Positions 35,274-44,276 of a stretch of 64,000 nucleotides of DNA are shown here, in pieces. Under the pieces are notes generated by a model. It did no database searches. It was not told the DNA's origin and worked only from the letters and a program-made list of their open reading frames with translations. Source of the DNA: Pseudoalteromonas sp049257235 (GTDB lineage: Bacteria > Pseudomonadota > Gammaproteobacteria > Enterobacterales > Alteromonadaceae); the NCBI RefSeq assembly GCF_049257235.1, contig NZ_JBMMUF010000006.1, forward strand, positions 198,384-262,383, read 5' to 3'. Position numbers and translations under genes: made by a program. The first letter of the stretch is position 1. Every line of letters begins with the position of its first letter.

Positions 35274-37700
35274 ATGTCTGAAAATTACGATTCATCCAGT
35301 ATTAAAGTACTCAAAGGACTAGACGCTGTTCGAAAAAGACCAGGAATGTACATTGGTGACACCGATGATGGCACCGGCTTACATCATATGGTTTTTGAGG
35401 TTGTAGATAACTCAATCGATGAAGCGTTAGCAGGTCATTGTGATGATATCTACGTCACAATTCATACCGATGGCTCGGTATCTGTGCGCGATAACGGCCG
35501 TGGTATTCCAACAGAATTGCACCCTGAAGAAGGGGTGTCTGCGGCAGAAGTTATCATGACAGTCCTTCATGCGGGCGGTAAGTTTGATGATAACTCATAT
35601 AAGGTATCAGGTGGTCTACACGGTGTAGGTGTTTCGGTTGTAAACGCACTGTCAGAAAAGTTGGCGCTTGAAATTCGACGCGGTGGCAAACTATACAAAC
35701 AAACATATTCAATGGGTGAGCCGGATGCACCTCTTGAAGCCATCGGTGACTCAGATTCAACTGGTACAGAGATACGTTTTTGGCCGAGTGGTCAAACGTT
35801 TAGTGATACCAATTTCCACTACGATATTCTAGCTAAGCGTTTGCGCGAGCTTTCATTCTTAAACTCTGGTGTATCGATTATTTTATCTGACGAGCGTGAA
35901 GAAGATAAGAAAGACCACTTCAAATACGAAGGGGGTATTCAAGCATTTGTTGAGTATCTAAACCGTAAGAAGACACCAGTACATCAAAGCGTATTCCATT
36001 TCACTCATGAACGAGAAGAAGACGGCATCAGCGTCGAAGTATCGATGCAGTGGAATGATGGATTTCAGGAGAATATTTTCTGTTTTACCAATAATATTCC
36101 ACAACGTGATGGTGGTACGCACCTAGCTGGATTCCGTGCGGCATTAACACGTACGCTAAATAACTACATGGAAAAAGAAGGCTTTAATAAGAAAGCTAAA
36201 ACGACAAGTAACGCGACCGGTGATGATGCACGTGAAGGTCTAACAGCGGTTGTAAGTGTTAAAGTCCCAGATCCTAAGTTCTCTTCTCAGACTAAAGACA
36301 AGCTGGTATCAAGTGAAGTGAAGTCTGCAGTTGAGCAAGCAATGGCTGAAAAGCTCAGTGAGTTCTTACTTGAAAATCCTGTGGATGCGAAAACAGTCGT
36401 TGGCAAAATTATTGATGCTGCCCGTGCCCGTGAAGCTGCACGTAAAGCGCGCGAAATGACACGTCGTAAAGGTGCTATGGACTTGGCTGGCTTACCAGGT
36501 AAGCTTGCTGACTGTCAGGAAAAAGACCCTGCTGAATCTGAACTATACATAGTGGAGGGTGACTCTGCGGGTGGTTCTGCGAAACAAGGCCGTAATCGTA
36601 AGAACCAAGCAATTTTACCTCTTAAAGGTAAGATTCTAAACGTAGAAAAAGCACGCTTTGATAAAATGCTGTCTTCTCAAGAAGTAGCAACACTCATTAC
36701 CGCTCTTGGCTGCGGTATTGGCCGTGACGAGTATGACCCAGAGAAGCTGCGTTATCATCGTATCATCATCATGACCGATGCTGACGTCGATGGCTCGCAT
36801 ATTCGTACATTGCTATTGACCTTCTTCTATCGTCAAATGCCAGAAATTATTGAGCGAGGCTATGTTTACATCGCACAGCCACCGCTTTATAAGATTAAAA
36901 AAGGCAAGCAAGAGCGCTATATCAAAGATGATAACGCGCTTGTTGAATACCTTACTTCGTTAGCACTTAACGGCTCTGTGCTATATGCAAATGAAGGTGG
37001 AAGTGCTATTGAGGGCAATGCGCTTGAGAATATTGTTCGTGATTACCAAAGCACAGAGAAAGTAATTGAGCGTTTATCGCGTAAATATCCATCGGCAATG
37101 ATGCACAGCCTAATCTATCGTTCACATATCAGCGAAGAGCAACTGGGTGATGAAGGTACGGTTCAGGCGTGGACACAAGAGTTAGTTGATGACCTGGTTA
37201 AGCGCGATGAAGATGCCGCTATTTACAGTGCACATACTCAGTATGATGAGGAGCGTAAACTGTACTACCCTATGGTCAACATTCGTCAACACGGTGTTGA
37301 TAGAGCTTATGTATTAAATCATGACTTCTTAACATCGAAAGACTACCAGCGTATTAGTGTGACAGCTGAAAAAGTTGGTCAGTTAATTGGTGAAGGTGCA
37401 TACGTTCAGCGCGGCGAGAAAACTCAACCAGTATCGAGCTTTGTTGAAGCGCTAGAATGGCTAATTGCAGATTCTAAGAAAGGCCTTTATACACAACGCT
37501 ATAAAGGACTAGGCGAGATGAACCCTGAGCAGTTATGGGAAACAACGATGGATCCTAACGCGCGTCGCATGTTACGCGTAACTATCGAAGATGCGATTGC
37601 TGCTGACCAACTATTTGCCACTCTAATGGGTGATCAGGTAGAACCTCGTCGTGAGTTCATTGAGCAGAATGCTCTAAGAGTAGTGAACTTAGATGTATAG
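35274..37700 (+). CDS. gyrB: DNA gyrase subunit B
   Basis: 808 residues, 11 bp after recF. GHKL ATPase: EVVDNSIDEALAGHCD, RDNGRGIP, and GGLHGVGVSVVNALS. The TOPRIM region has YIVEGDSAGGSAKQGRNRKNQAILPLKGKILNVEKA and DADVDGSHI, and the gammaproteobacterial insert is present in the C-terminal part. With GyrA it introduces negative supercoils using ATP; the ATPase domain is the target of novobiocin. Confidence 0.98.
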   Translation: MSENYDSSSIKVLKGLDAVRKRPGMYIGDTDDGTGLHHMVFEVVDNSIDEALAGHCDDIYVTIHTDGSVSVRDNGRGIPTELHPEEGVSAAEVIMTVLHAGGKFDDNSYKVSGGLHGVGVSVVNALSEKLALEIRRGGKLYKQTYSMGEPDAPLEAIGDSDSTGTEIRFWPSGQTFSDTNFHYDILAKRLRELSFLNSGVSIILSDEREEDKKDHFKYEGGIQAFVEYLNRKKTPVHQSVFHFTHEREEDGISVEVSMQWNDGFQENIFCFTNNIPQRDGGTHLAGFRAALTRTLNNYMEKEGFNKKAKTTSNATGDDAREGLTAVVSVKVPDPKFSSQTKDKLVSSEVKSAVEQAMAEKLSEFLLENPVDAKTVVGKIIDAARAREAARKAREMTRRKGAMDLAGLPGKLADCQEKDPAESELYIVEGDSAGGSAKQGRNRKNQAILPLKGKILNVEKARFDKMLSSQEVATLITALGCGIGRDEYDPEKLRYHRIIIMTDADVDGSHIRTLLLTFFYRQMPEIIERGYVYIAQPPLYKIKKGKQERYIKDDNALVEYLTSLALNGSVLYANEGGSAIEGNALENIVRDYQSTEKVIERLSRKYPSAMMHSLIYRSHISEEQLGDEGTVQAWTQELVDDLVKRDEDAAIYSAHTQYDEERKLYYPMVNIRQHGVDRAYVLNHDFLTSKDYQRISVTAEKVGQLIGEGAYVQRGEKTQPVSSFVEALEWLIADSKKGLYTQRYKGLGEMNPEQLWETTMDPNARRMLRVTIEDAIAADQLFATLMGDQVEPRREFIEQNALRVVNLDV

Positions 37701-37723
37701 TGAGTAGTTACTTACACAATAAG

Positions 37724-37750
37724 AAAAGCCCTCATTTAGAGGGCTTTTTT
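37724..37750 (+). terminator. Terminator of the dnaA-gyrB operon, bidirectional
   Basis: 10-bp stem AAAAGCCCTC / GAGGGCTTTT with loop ATTTA, T run after it, 24 bp past the gyrB stop. Reverse reading also gives a T-rich end, so it can serve the convergent protease gene as well. Confidence 0.92.
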
Positions 37751-37771
37751 GTTTTTAGTTCACAACGAAAC

Positions 37772-38917
37772 TTACAGGTGGATAATATCATCCGCATTCC
37801 CGTCTGGATCACCAGACGCAGTGCCACTGGTACCTGGGTTACCATTGGTCATCATAATAACGGCACAGGCTGCGGGAGAGGCCATTGACGTACCAGACAT
37901 CGTCGTTGTACCGCCACCTGAGCGTAGCGATAAAATGCTTACGCCTGGCGCCGCATAATCTACTGGTGGGTTGCCGTAGTTACTGAAGCTAGCAAAGCGA
38001 TCGCTGCTATCAGTTGCCGAAATGGTGAATACACGAGGGCCATTAGCACTCGCTGGAGATACGTTATTCGCATCTTGGCTTTCGTTACCTGCCGCTACGA
38101 CAAAAAATGCTCCTGAGTTTTGTGACGCTGCTTCTACTGCATCATTCAGCTCTTGGTTAAAGCCACCACCTAGGCTCATATTGGCACAATCACCTGAAGC
38201 AGCATTCGCACCCACATGGTCGATACCGGCTAATACACCAGACCAAGTTCCAGAGCCACGCGCATCTAGCACTTTAACTGGTACAACTGTAGCACCTGCA
38301 GCAACACCCACAACGTCGATACTGTTATCAAGCGCCGCAATTGTGCCCGCTACGTGTGTACCGTGGCCGTTGTTGTCATGCATACCTGCATTACGGCCGC
38401 TGGTGAATGCACTGAAGCCGTTGGTAGTATCAACGTTTAAATCAGCATGCTCAAGGTCGATACCAGTGTCCAAAATCCAGGCGGTATTTCCGGAGCCATC
38501 AACAGGCCCTCCAACACGCGTAACGCTCCAAGGGGTAGTTTGGCCTGTACTACCTCCGCCGCCACCTGGCTTACCCTTTTGTGCCGATGGCGAAGCGTAT
38601 GCAATGCCGTCGTTAGTAAAGCGCATAATGTCAGACTCGGCAGCGAATACTGAACGCGCCTTATCGCAGCTCATATTAACAGCCATACCTTTGATAGAGT
38701 TCGAGTAGATGTGTTTAGCCTGGGCCTGCGCTTTCATAAGCATCCCGCGAGCTTTACCTTCGACGTCAAATTTAGAGATGTCGTCATTAAAACGAACAAT
38801 ACAGGTATTTGCCGCTTCTAGTTCAAGAGACAAACCAGCATTGCTTGCTGATGGTTCTGCTACTGCTATACCCGTTGACGCAGCGAATACCGCTGTTGCG
38901 ATGAGAGTCTTTTTCAT
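37772..38917 (-). CDS. Small secreted subtilisin-like (S8) protease
   Basis: 381 residues. Signal peptide (MKKTLIATAVFAASTGIAVA), propeptide, a GKPGGGGGSTG linker, then the catalytic domain: D150 in WILDTGIDLEHAD, H185 in GHGTHVAGT, S344 in SGTSMASPAACAV. After the serine, the common PHVAG is PAACA, and the protein ends soon after with the acidic segment GDPDGNADDIIHL, which could bind calcium. It lies convergent to gyrB and divergent from glyQ, a core position where an accessory protease is unexpected. The enzyme is likely exported; substrates unknown. Confidence 0.92.
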   Translation of the reverse strand: MKKTLIATAVFAASTGIAVAEPSASNAGLSLELEAANTCIVRFNDDISKFDVEGKARGMLMKAQAQAKHIYSNSIKGMAVNMSCDKARSVFAAESDIMRFTNDGIAYASPSAQKGKPGGGGGSTGQTTPWSVTRVGGPVDGSGNTAWILDTGIDLEHADLNVDTTNGFSAFTSGRNAGMHDNNGHGTHVAGTIAALDNSIDVVGVAAGATVVPVKVLDARGSGTWSGVLAGIDHVGANAASGDCANMSLGGGFNQELNDAVEAASQNSGAFFVVAAGNESQDANNVSPASANGPRVFTISATDSSDRFASFSNYGNPPVDYAAPGVSILSLRSGGGTTTMSGTSMASPAACAVIMMTNGNPGTSGTASGDPDGNADDIIHL

Positions 38918-39119
38918 TGGATAAACCTTATAATCGTTATTATTGAATTAGCGTATTATTAACACTAGATTTACAATTTAGGCTAAATGCTACAAAAAGC
39001 AAATACAGGAACATCAAAATACGAACTATGTATTAGTTTTGGGTAAGAAGTATGTATGGATTGCTTATCGCAGTTATAACCAAAAGATCAGTAAAGCCCG
39101 GCAAAAGGTGAGAAACTGC

Positions 39120-39148
39120 TTAAAACAAGCACACGCAACGGGTATACT
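39120..39148 (+). promoter_or_regulatory. Possible glyQS promoter
   Basis: TTAAAA (39120-39125), 17-bp spacer, TATACT (39143-39148). Transcription would start near 39155, which agrees with translation from the ATG at 39194 and not from an upstream frame. Confidence 0.4.
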
Positions 39149-39193
39149 GTGCGCAATAAAACCGCACTCTTAGCAGCAGAATTTGACGTCATT

Positions 39194-40093
39194 ATGCAAA
39201 AATACGACTTACAAACATTCCAAGGCCTGATCCTTGCGCTACAGGATTACTGGGCACAACAAGGCTGTGTCATTGCTCAGCCTCTCGACTTAGAAGTGGG
39301 CGCGGGCACGTTCCACCCTCTGACATTTTTAAAGGCTGTGGGTCCTGAACCAATGTCGAGCGCTTACGTTCAACCATGTCGTCGTCCAACCGATGGTCGT
39401 TACGGCGAAAACCCAAACCGCCTACAGCACTATTATCAATTCCAAGTGGTATTAAAACCGTCGCCAGACAATATCCAAGAGCTTTATCTTGGCTCTTTGG
39501 CCGCTATGGGAATAGATACCCTGAAGCATGAAGTGCGCTTCGTAGAAGATAACTGGGAATCACCAACTCTGGGTGCGTGGGGTCTTGGCTGGGAAGTGTG
39601 GCTTAATGGTATGGAAGTGACGCAGTTTACCTACTTCCAGCAGGTTGGTGGCTTAGAGTGCGCACCAGTAACCGGCGAAATCACCTACGGTCTTGAGCGA
39701 TTAGCCATGTACATTCAAGGTGTTGATAGCATTTACGACCTAGTGTGGACTGATGGCCCAATGGGGAAAGTGACCTATGGCGATGTATTCCACCAGAACG
39801 AAGTAGAGCAATCTAAGTACAACTTTGAATACGCTGATGTGGACGCCTTATTCAAACAGTTTGATCAATGCGAAAAAGAAAGCCAGAAACTGATTGAAGC
39901 AAACTTGCCACTTCCCGCATACGAGCAAGTGATGAAAGCATCACATGCATTCAACTTGCTTGATGCACGCCATGCTATCTCTGTAACAGAGCGTCAACGT
40001 TATATTTTACGTGTACGTGCATTATCAAAAGCCTGTGCAGAAAGTTACTACGCGGCGCGTGAAGCGCTTGGTTTCCCGCTGTGTAAGGATTAA
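39194..40093 (+). CDS. glyQ: Glycyl-tRNA synthetase alpha subunit
   Basis: 299 residues from the ATG at 39194, start of the conserved MQKYDLQTFQGLILALQDYWAQQG. Class II catalytic motifs appear in GAGTFHPLTFLKAVGPEPMSSAYVQPCRRP and GRYGENPNRLQHYYQFQVVLKPSP. This bacterial type is an alpha2beta2 enzyme that attaches glycine to tRNA-Gly. glyS follows after eight bases. Confidence 0.98.
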   Translation: MQKYDLQTFQGLILALQDYWAQQGCVIAQPLDLEVGAGTFHPLTFLKAVGPEPMSSAYVQPCRRPTDGRYGENPNRLQHYYQFQVVLKPSPDNIQELYLGSLAAMGIDTLKHEVRFVEDNWESPTLGAWGLGWEVWLNGMEVTQFTYFQQVGGLECAPVTGEITYGLERLAMYIQGVDSIYDLVWTDGPMGKVTYGDVFHQNEVEQSKYNFEYADVDALFKQFDQCEKESQKLIEANLPLPAYEQVMKASHAFNLLDARHAISVTERQRYILRVRALSKACAESYYAAREALGFPLCKD

Positions 40094-40101
40094 GAATTAG
40101 T

Positions 40102-42171
40102 ATGTTAAAGCAAAATTTATTAGTAGAAATTGGTACTGAAGAGTTACCACCAAAGTCACTACGTACGCTTGCTCAAGCATTTGCCGATGGCATGAAAGCA
40201 CAATTAGAAGAACTAAGCCTCTCGCATGATGGCGTACAATGGTATGCATCACCTCGGCGCTTAGGATTGATGGTGCTTCAGCTTGATGAGAAGCAAGAAG
40301 ATAAAGTTGTCGAGAAACGTGGTCCTGCGGTACAAGCTGCATTTGATGCAGAGGGTAATCCAACCAAAGCAGCGATGGGCTGGGCCCGTGGCTGTGGTAT
40401 TGATGTAAGTGAAGCTGGTCGCCATGTCACAGATAAAGGTGAATGGCTGTTACACAAAGCCAATGTACCTGGCCAGTCTGTAACGACACTCATCGTTGAT
40501 GCGATTAGCATTGCACTGAGCAAGTTACCAATCCCTAAGCCAATGCGTTGGGGTGCGAATAAAACGCAGTTTATTCGCCCAGTGCATACTGCAACCGTAT
40601 TTTATGGCGATACATTGGTTGCAGGTGAAATCCTTGGTAAGCAAGTGAGTAATCAGCTTCAGGGGCACCGTTTCCATCATCCAGAAAAAGTCACCATTAA
40701 TAACGCCAATGAAGCGCTTGAGCAACTTAAGAAAGCGTACGTTATTGCTGACTATGAAACCCGTAAATCAATGATCCGTAATCAAATTGAAGCTGCTGCA
40801 GCAAAATTAGGTGCGGTTGTTGCTATGGATGAAGATTTGCTTGAAGAAGTAACGTCATTGGTAGAGTGGCCAGTTACTTTAACCGCGTCATTTGAAGAAA
40901 GCTTCTTGGCGGTACCGGATGAAGCACTGATTTATACTATGAAGGACGACCAAAAGTACTTCCCTCTGTTGGATCAAGACGGCAAGCTAATAAACAAATT
41001 CTTGTTTGTTTCAAACATCGAAAGTAAAGAGCCAAGTGTTGTAATTGCGGGTAACGAAAAAGTTGTACGTCCACGTTTGGCGGATGCTCAGTTCTTCTTC
41101 GAAACAGATAAGAAGAAAACGTTGGGAAGCCGTTTGGAGTCACTGGGTACGGTGTTATTCCAAAAGCAACTTGGTACGCTCAAAGACAAGTCTGAGCGCA
41201 TCAGTGCATTATCGGGTTACATTGCTGAGCGATTAGGTGCGGATAAAGCATTAGCTGAGCGCGCAGGTTTGCTAAGTAAAACCGACTTAATGACCGAAAT
41301 GGTGATGGAATTCACTGACGTTCAAGGTGTAATGGGTATGCACTACGCGCGTCACGATGGCGAAGATGAGGCTGTCGCTGTCGCGATGAATGAACAGTAC
41401 ATGCCACGCTTCTCTGGTGATGATTTACCGCATTCACAAATTAGCTGTGCAGTCGCGCTTGCTGATAAGTTTGATACCTTAGTGGGAATTTTCGGTATTG
41501 GTCAGGCACCAAAAGGTGACAAAGACCCGTTTGCACTTCGACGTGCAGCCATCGGTGCCTTGCGTATCATGGTCGAGAAGCAACTTCCTCTAGATGTGCT
41601 TGATATTGTGGCAAAAGCGCAAGCGTTATTCGGTGATAAGCTGAGCAACAACAATGTTGCTGACGAAGTATTCGAATTCTTACTGGGGCGCTTTCGCACG
41701 TGGTATCAAGAGCAAGGTATCGAAGTGGATGTCATCCAAGCAGTCCTTGCGCGTCGTCCATCAAAACCATTGGACTTCGACTTACGCGTAAAAGCGGTGA
41801 GTCACTTCCGTACATTGGAGCCAGCTGAAGCATTAGCGGCGGCGAACAAGCGTGTAGGTAACATCTTAACGAAGAATGATGTGCAAGAAGCCGGTGCTAT
41901 TGAGCAAAGCTTGCTACTCGAAGCGCCAGAGAAAGCCCTTGCTGAACAGGTTGCAGCGTATCAAGCTAAATTAGCTCCACTGTATGAGCAGGGTGATTAC
42001 CAAAACGCATTGAGCGAACTGGCAAATATTCGTCAAAGTGTGGATGACTTCTTCGATAACGTGATGGTTATGGCTGAAGATGAAGCGATTAAACGTAACC
42101 GTTTAGCGTTATTGTCTCAATTGCAGGGGTTATTCCTGCAAGTTGCGGATATTTCGGTATTGCAAAAGTAA
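40102..42171 (+). CDS. glyS: Glycyl-tRNA synthetase beta subunit
   Basis: 689 residues, as in E. coli. N-terminus LLVEIGTEELPPKSLRTLAQAF; conserved KRGPAV, TKTDLMTEMV-like (SKTDLMTEMVMEFTDVQGVMG) and FGIGQAPKGDKDPFALRRAA segments; C-terminal anticodon-binding domain. It binds the tRNA and completes the GlyRS heterotetramer. Confidence 0.98.
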   Translation: MLKQNLLVEIGTEELPPKSLRTLAQAFADGMKAQLEELSLSHDGVQWYASPRRLGLMVLQLDEKQEDKVVEKRGPAVQAAFDAEGNPTKAAMGWARGCGIDVSEAGRHVTDKGEWLLHKANVPGQSVTTLIVDAISIALSKLPIPKPMRWGANKTQFIRPVHTATVFYGDTLVAGEILGKQVSNQLQGHRFHHPEKVTINNANEALEQLKKAYVIADYETRKSMIRNQIEAAAAKLGAVVAMDEDLLEEVTSLVEWPVTLTASFEESFLAVPDEALIYTMKDDQKYFPLLDQDGKLINKFLFVSNIESKEPSVVIAGNEKVVRPRLADAQFFFETDKKKTLGSRLESLGTVLFQKQLGTLKDKSERISALSGYIAERLGADKALAERAGLLSKTDLMTEMVMEFTDVQGVMGMHYARHDGEDEAVAVAMNEQYMPRFSGDDLPHSQISCAVALADKFDTLVGIFGIGQAPKGDKDPFALRRAAIGALRIMVEKQLPLDVLDIVAKAQALFGDKLSNNNVADEVFEFLLGRFRTWYQEQGIEVDVIQAVLARRPSKPLDFDLRVKAVSHFRTLEPAEALAAANKRVGNILTKNDVQEAGAIEQSLLLEAPEKALAEQVAAYQAKLAPLYEQGDYQNALSELANIRQSVDDFFDNVMVMAEDEAIKRNRLALLSQLQGLFLQVADISVLQK

Positions 42172-42194
42172 TGAACATTTATCATGTTTAGTAC

Positions 42195-42220
42195 AAAAGC
42201 CAGCATAAAGCTGGCTTTTT
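42195..42220 (+). terminator. Terminator of glyQS
   Basis: 10-bp stem AAAAGCCAGC / GCTGGCTTTT with loop ATAAA and five terminal T, 23 bp after glyS. Confidence 0.92.
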
Positions 42221-42284
42221 CCGTTGAAGCCGTAGCGCTAATTTTTTAGACTGTAATCACTGCCCCAATTTTGGAAAAACAATA

Positions 42285-42731
42285 ATGAAAGCAAAACTAT
42301 CCCTCGCGCTAGCGACTCTATTTTTAGGAGCGTGTTCGAGCACCGTAACTCTTGATGATATCGTGCCTGCTGAAGAGGTGAACAAGCCGCTTTATTTACG
42401 TGGTGACTTTTCATTGTGGGATGCGCAGCCTGAGTATCAAATGCAGAAAGTAGCACCTGCTATTTATGAGACAAAAATCAATTTGTCGACGCCGGGTAAG
42501 GCATACGAATTTAAAATAGCTGACGCCAATTGGAGCGAAAACTATAACTGTGGCTACCTTGATGAAGGTTTGGATAAGCAGTTGGAGATTGGTTTGCCTG
42601 TTCAAGCAGACTGTAACAGCGTTTACAATTACTTTAGTTTTACGCCAGCAGAGGAAGGTTGGTATAAAATATCAATTAACTTTTCGCGCTTCAGTAAACC
42701 ACTGGTAACCGTGAATCAAGTGTTTGAATAA
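42285..42731 (+). CDS. Predicted lipoprotein with a carbohydrate-binding-like fold
   Basis: 148 residues. Lipobox LGAC with acylated C17 after a short hydrophobic signal. The mature part reads KPLYLRGDFSLWDAQPEY, later AYEFKIADANWSENYNCGY and FSFTPAEEGWYKISINF. That W/Y-rich beta pattern resembles starch/glycogen-binding modules (CBM48/CBM20-like), but I do not recognise a named protein. It is a monocistronic gene with its own terminator. No catalytic domain is present, so a surface-binding or envelope role is likely. Function unknown. Confidence 0.75.
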   Translation: MKAKLSLALATLFLGACSSTVTLDDIVPAEEVNKPLYLRGDFSLWDAQPEYQMQKVAPAIYETKINLSTPGKAYEFKIADANWSENYNCGYLDEGLDKQLEIGLPVQADCNSVYNYFSFTPAEEGWYKISINFSRFSKPLVTVNQVFE

Positions 42732-42753
42732 CAAATATAAAGTTAACTAAAAG

Positions 42754-42775
42754 AGGGCTGTTAAAGCCCTTTTTT
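42754..42775 (+). terminator. Terminator of the lipoprotein gene
   Basis: 6-bp stem AGGGCT / AGCCCT, loop GTTAA, followed by five T. It overlaps the 3' end of tusA on the other strand, so the two convergent genes share this segment. Confidence 0.8.
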
Positions 42776-43000
42776 GATCAAGTATTGATAAGGCAGTTGC
42801 GCCGTTTGTTGGGCGATAAGAGTGTGATCCATAAAGCGACAAAAGCTCGGGATATCACGGGTCGTGGAAGGGTCATCTGCGGTAATAAGCAAGGTTTCGC
42901 CTTCGCTCATTTTGCGCACGGTGCCGCGCACCATCATTACCGGTTCAGGGCAACGCAGGCCAATGGCATCTAGAACGTGATCCGCTGTATCAAAACTCAT
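42761..43000 (-). CDS. tusA: Sulfur carrier protein TusA
   Basis: 79 residues with the family signature LDAIGLRCPEPVMMVR, catalytic cysteine C17, which receives sulfur from IscS as a persulfide and passes it on for 2-thiouridine in tRNA. Length is close to the E. coli protein (81). The 3' end runs into the terminator of the convergent lipoprotein gene. Confidence 0.95.
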   Translation of the reverse strand: MSFDTADHVLDAIGLRCPEPVMMVRGTVRKMSEGETLLITADDPSTTRDIPSFCRFMDHTLIAQQTAQLPYQYLIKKGL

Positions 43001-43053
43001 ATAAGAAACTACTTGCTTAGTAAAACGACTATTTTACCCAAACTTTGAGCAAG

Positions 43054-43091
43054 AAAAAAGGCGAGGGCACAGTTGTGCATCCCGCCTTTTT
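43054..43091 (-). terminator. Terminator of fadBA
   Basis: An 8-bp A/G-rich stem AAAAAGGC / GCCTTTTT extended by GGG/CCC after a bulge; the minus-strand end is T-rich. It starts about 20 bp after the fadA stop. Confidence 0.8.
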
Positions 43092-43110
43092 GTCACCAAG
43101 AATAGAGCGG

Positions 43111-44274
43111 TTATGGGCGCTCAAATACTGTTGCGATACCCTGACCTAAACCAATACACATGGTAGCAAGGCCATATTTGGCGTCTTTTTCTTCCATGAT
43201 GTTGATAAGCGTCGTGCTGATACGAGAACCCGAACAACCTAGAGGGTGGCCCAGAGCGATTGCACCACCATTGAGATTCACTTTCTCATCTACTTTATCA
43301 AGCAGACCAAGGTCTTTAAGAACGGGTAAAGATTGTGCTGCGAAGGCTTCATTCAGCTCTGCAACATCAATGTCATCAATGGTGATACCAGCCATTTGCA
43401 GCGCTTTCTTACTTGCTGGGACTGGACCATAACCCATGATTGATGGATCGCATCCAGCAACAGCCATTGATTTAACGCGTGCGCGAATTGGTAAGCCAAG
43501 TTCGTTCGCTTTATCTTCGCTCATTACCAACATTGCTGATGCACCATCTGATAATGCAGATGAAGTGCCCGCGGTGACGCTGCCCGATGCTGGGTTAAAT
43601 ACAGGGCGAAGTTGCGATAGACCCTCAACCGTCGTTTCCGGACGAATAACTTCATCGTCTTCAACCAAGGTGAGTGCGCCATTTTCGTCATGGCCTTCCA
43701 TTGGTAGAATTTCATTCTTAAATCGACCTTCAACGGTTGCGGCATGAGCTCGCTGATGAGAACGTGCGCCGAACTCATCTTGCTGTTGACGGCTAATACC
43801 ATGCAATGTTGCAAGATATTCTGCTGTTAAACCCATCACCCCAGCTGCTTGCGCTACAGACGTTGCAAGGCCCGGGTGGAAGTCATTACCATGAGTCATT
43901 GGAACGTGACCCATATGCTCCACACCACCGATTAAGTAAGTGTCGCCTGCACCTGTCATGATTGCGCGAGCGGCATCATGAAGTGCTTGCATTGACGAGC
44001 CACATAAACGGTTTACTGTTACAGCCGGAACTGTGTGAGGAATACCTGCTAGCAGCGCAGCGTTGCGGCCAACATTAAATCCTTGCTCAAGTGTCTGTTG
44101 CACACATCCCCAATAAATGTCGTCAATTGATGCAGGATCAACCGCAGGGTTGCGCTCTAGAAGACCTTTCATCAAGTGCGCGCTTAAGTCTTCAGCACGC
44201 TTATGACGGAATACACCATTTTTAGAACGACCCATCGGGGTACGAATACAATCTACGATGACAACGTTTTTCAT
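43111..44274 (-). CDS. fadA: 3-ketoacyl-CoA thiolase FadA
   Basis: 387 residues from the ATG at 44274, two bases after the fadB stop (TAA). The first cysteine nucleophile lies in VNRLCGSSMQALHDAAR (about C91); GGAIALGHPLGCSGSR holds the catalytic His-Gly-Cys, with the second cysteine near the C-terminus. It catalyses the last step of fatty-acid beta-oxidation and forms the alpha2beta2 complex with FadB. Longer upstream frames overlap fadB and are not used. Confidence 0.97.
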   Translation of the reverse strand: MKNVVIVDCIRTPMGRSKNGVFRHKRAEDLSAHLMKGLLERNPAVDPASIDDIYWGCVQQTLEQGFNVGRNAALLAGIPHTVPAVTVNRLCGSSMQALHDAARAIMTGAGDTYLIGGVEHMGHVPMTHGNDFHPGLATSVAQAAGVMGLTAEYLATLHGISRQQQDEFGARSHQRAHAATVEGRFKNEILPMEGHDENGALTLVEDDEVIRPETTVEGLSQLRPVFNPASGSVTAGTSSALSDGASAMLVMSEDKANELGLPIRARVKSMAVAGCDPSIMGYGPVPASKKALQMAGITIDDIDVAELNEAFAAQSLPVLKDLGLLDKVDEKVNLNGGAIALGHPLGCSGSRISTTLINIMEEKDAKYGLATMCIGLGQGIATVFERP

Positions 44275-44276
44275 GA

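Noticed and set aside
38022..38708. 228-residue open frame on the plus strand opposite the small protease
   Set aside because: Shadow of the minus-strand catalytic domain; no ribosome site, no recognisable motif, and the protease reading is unambiguous.
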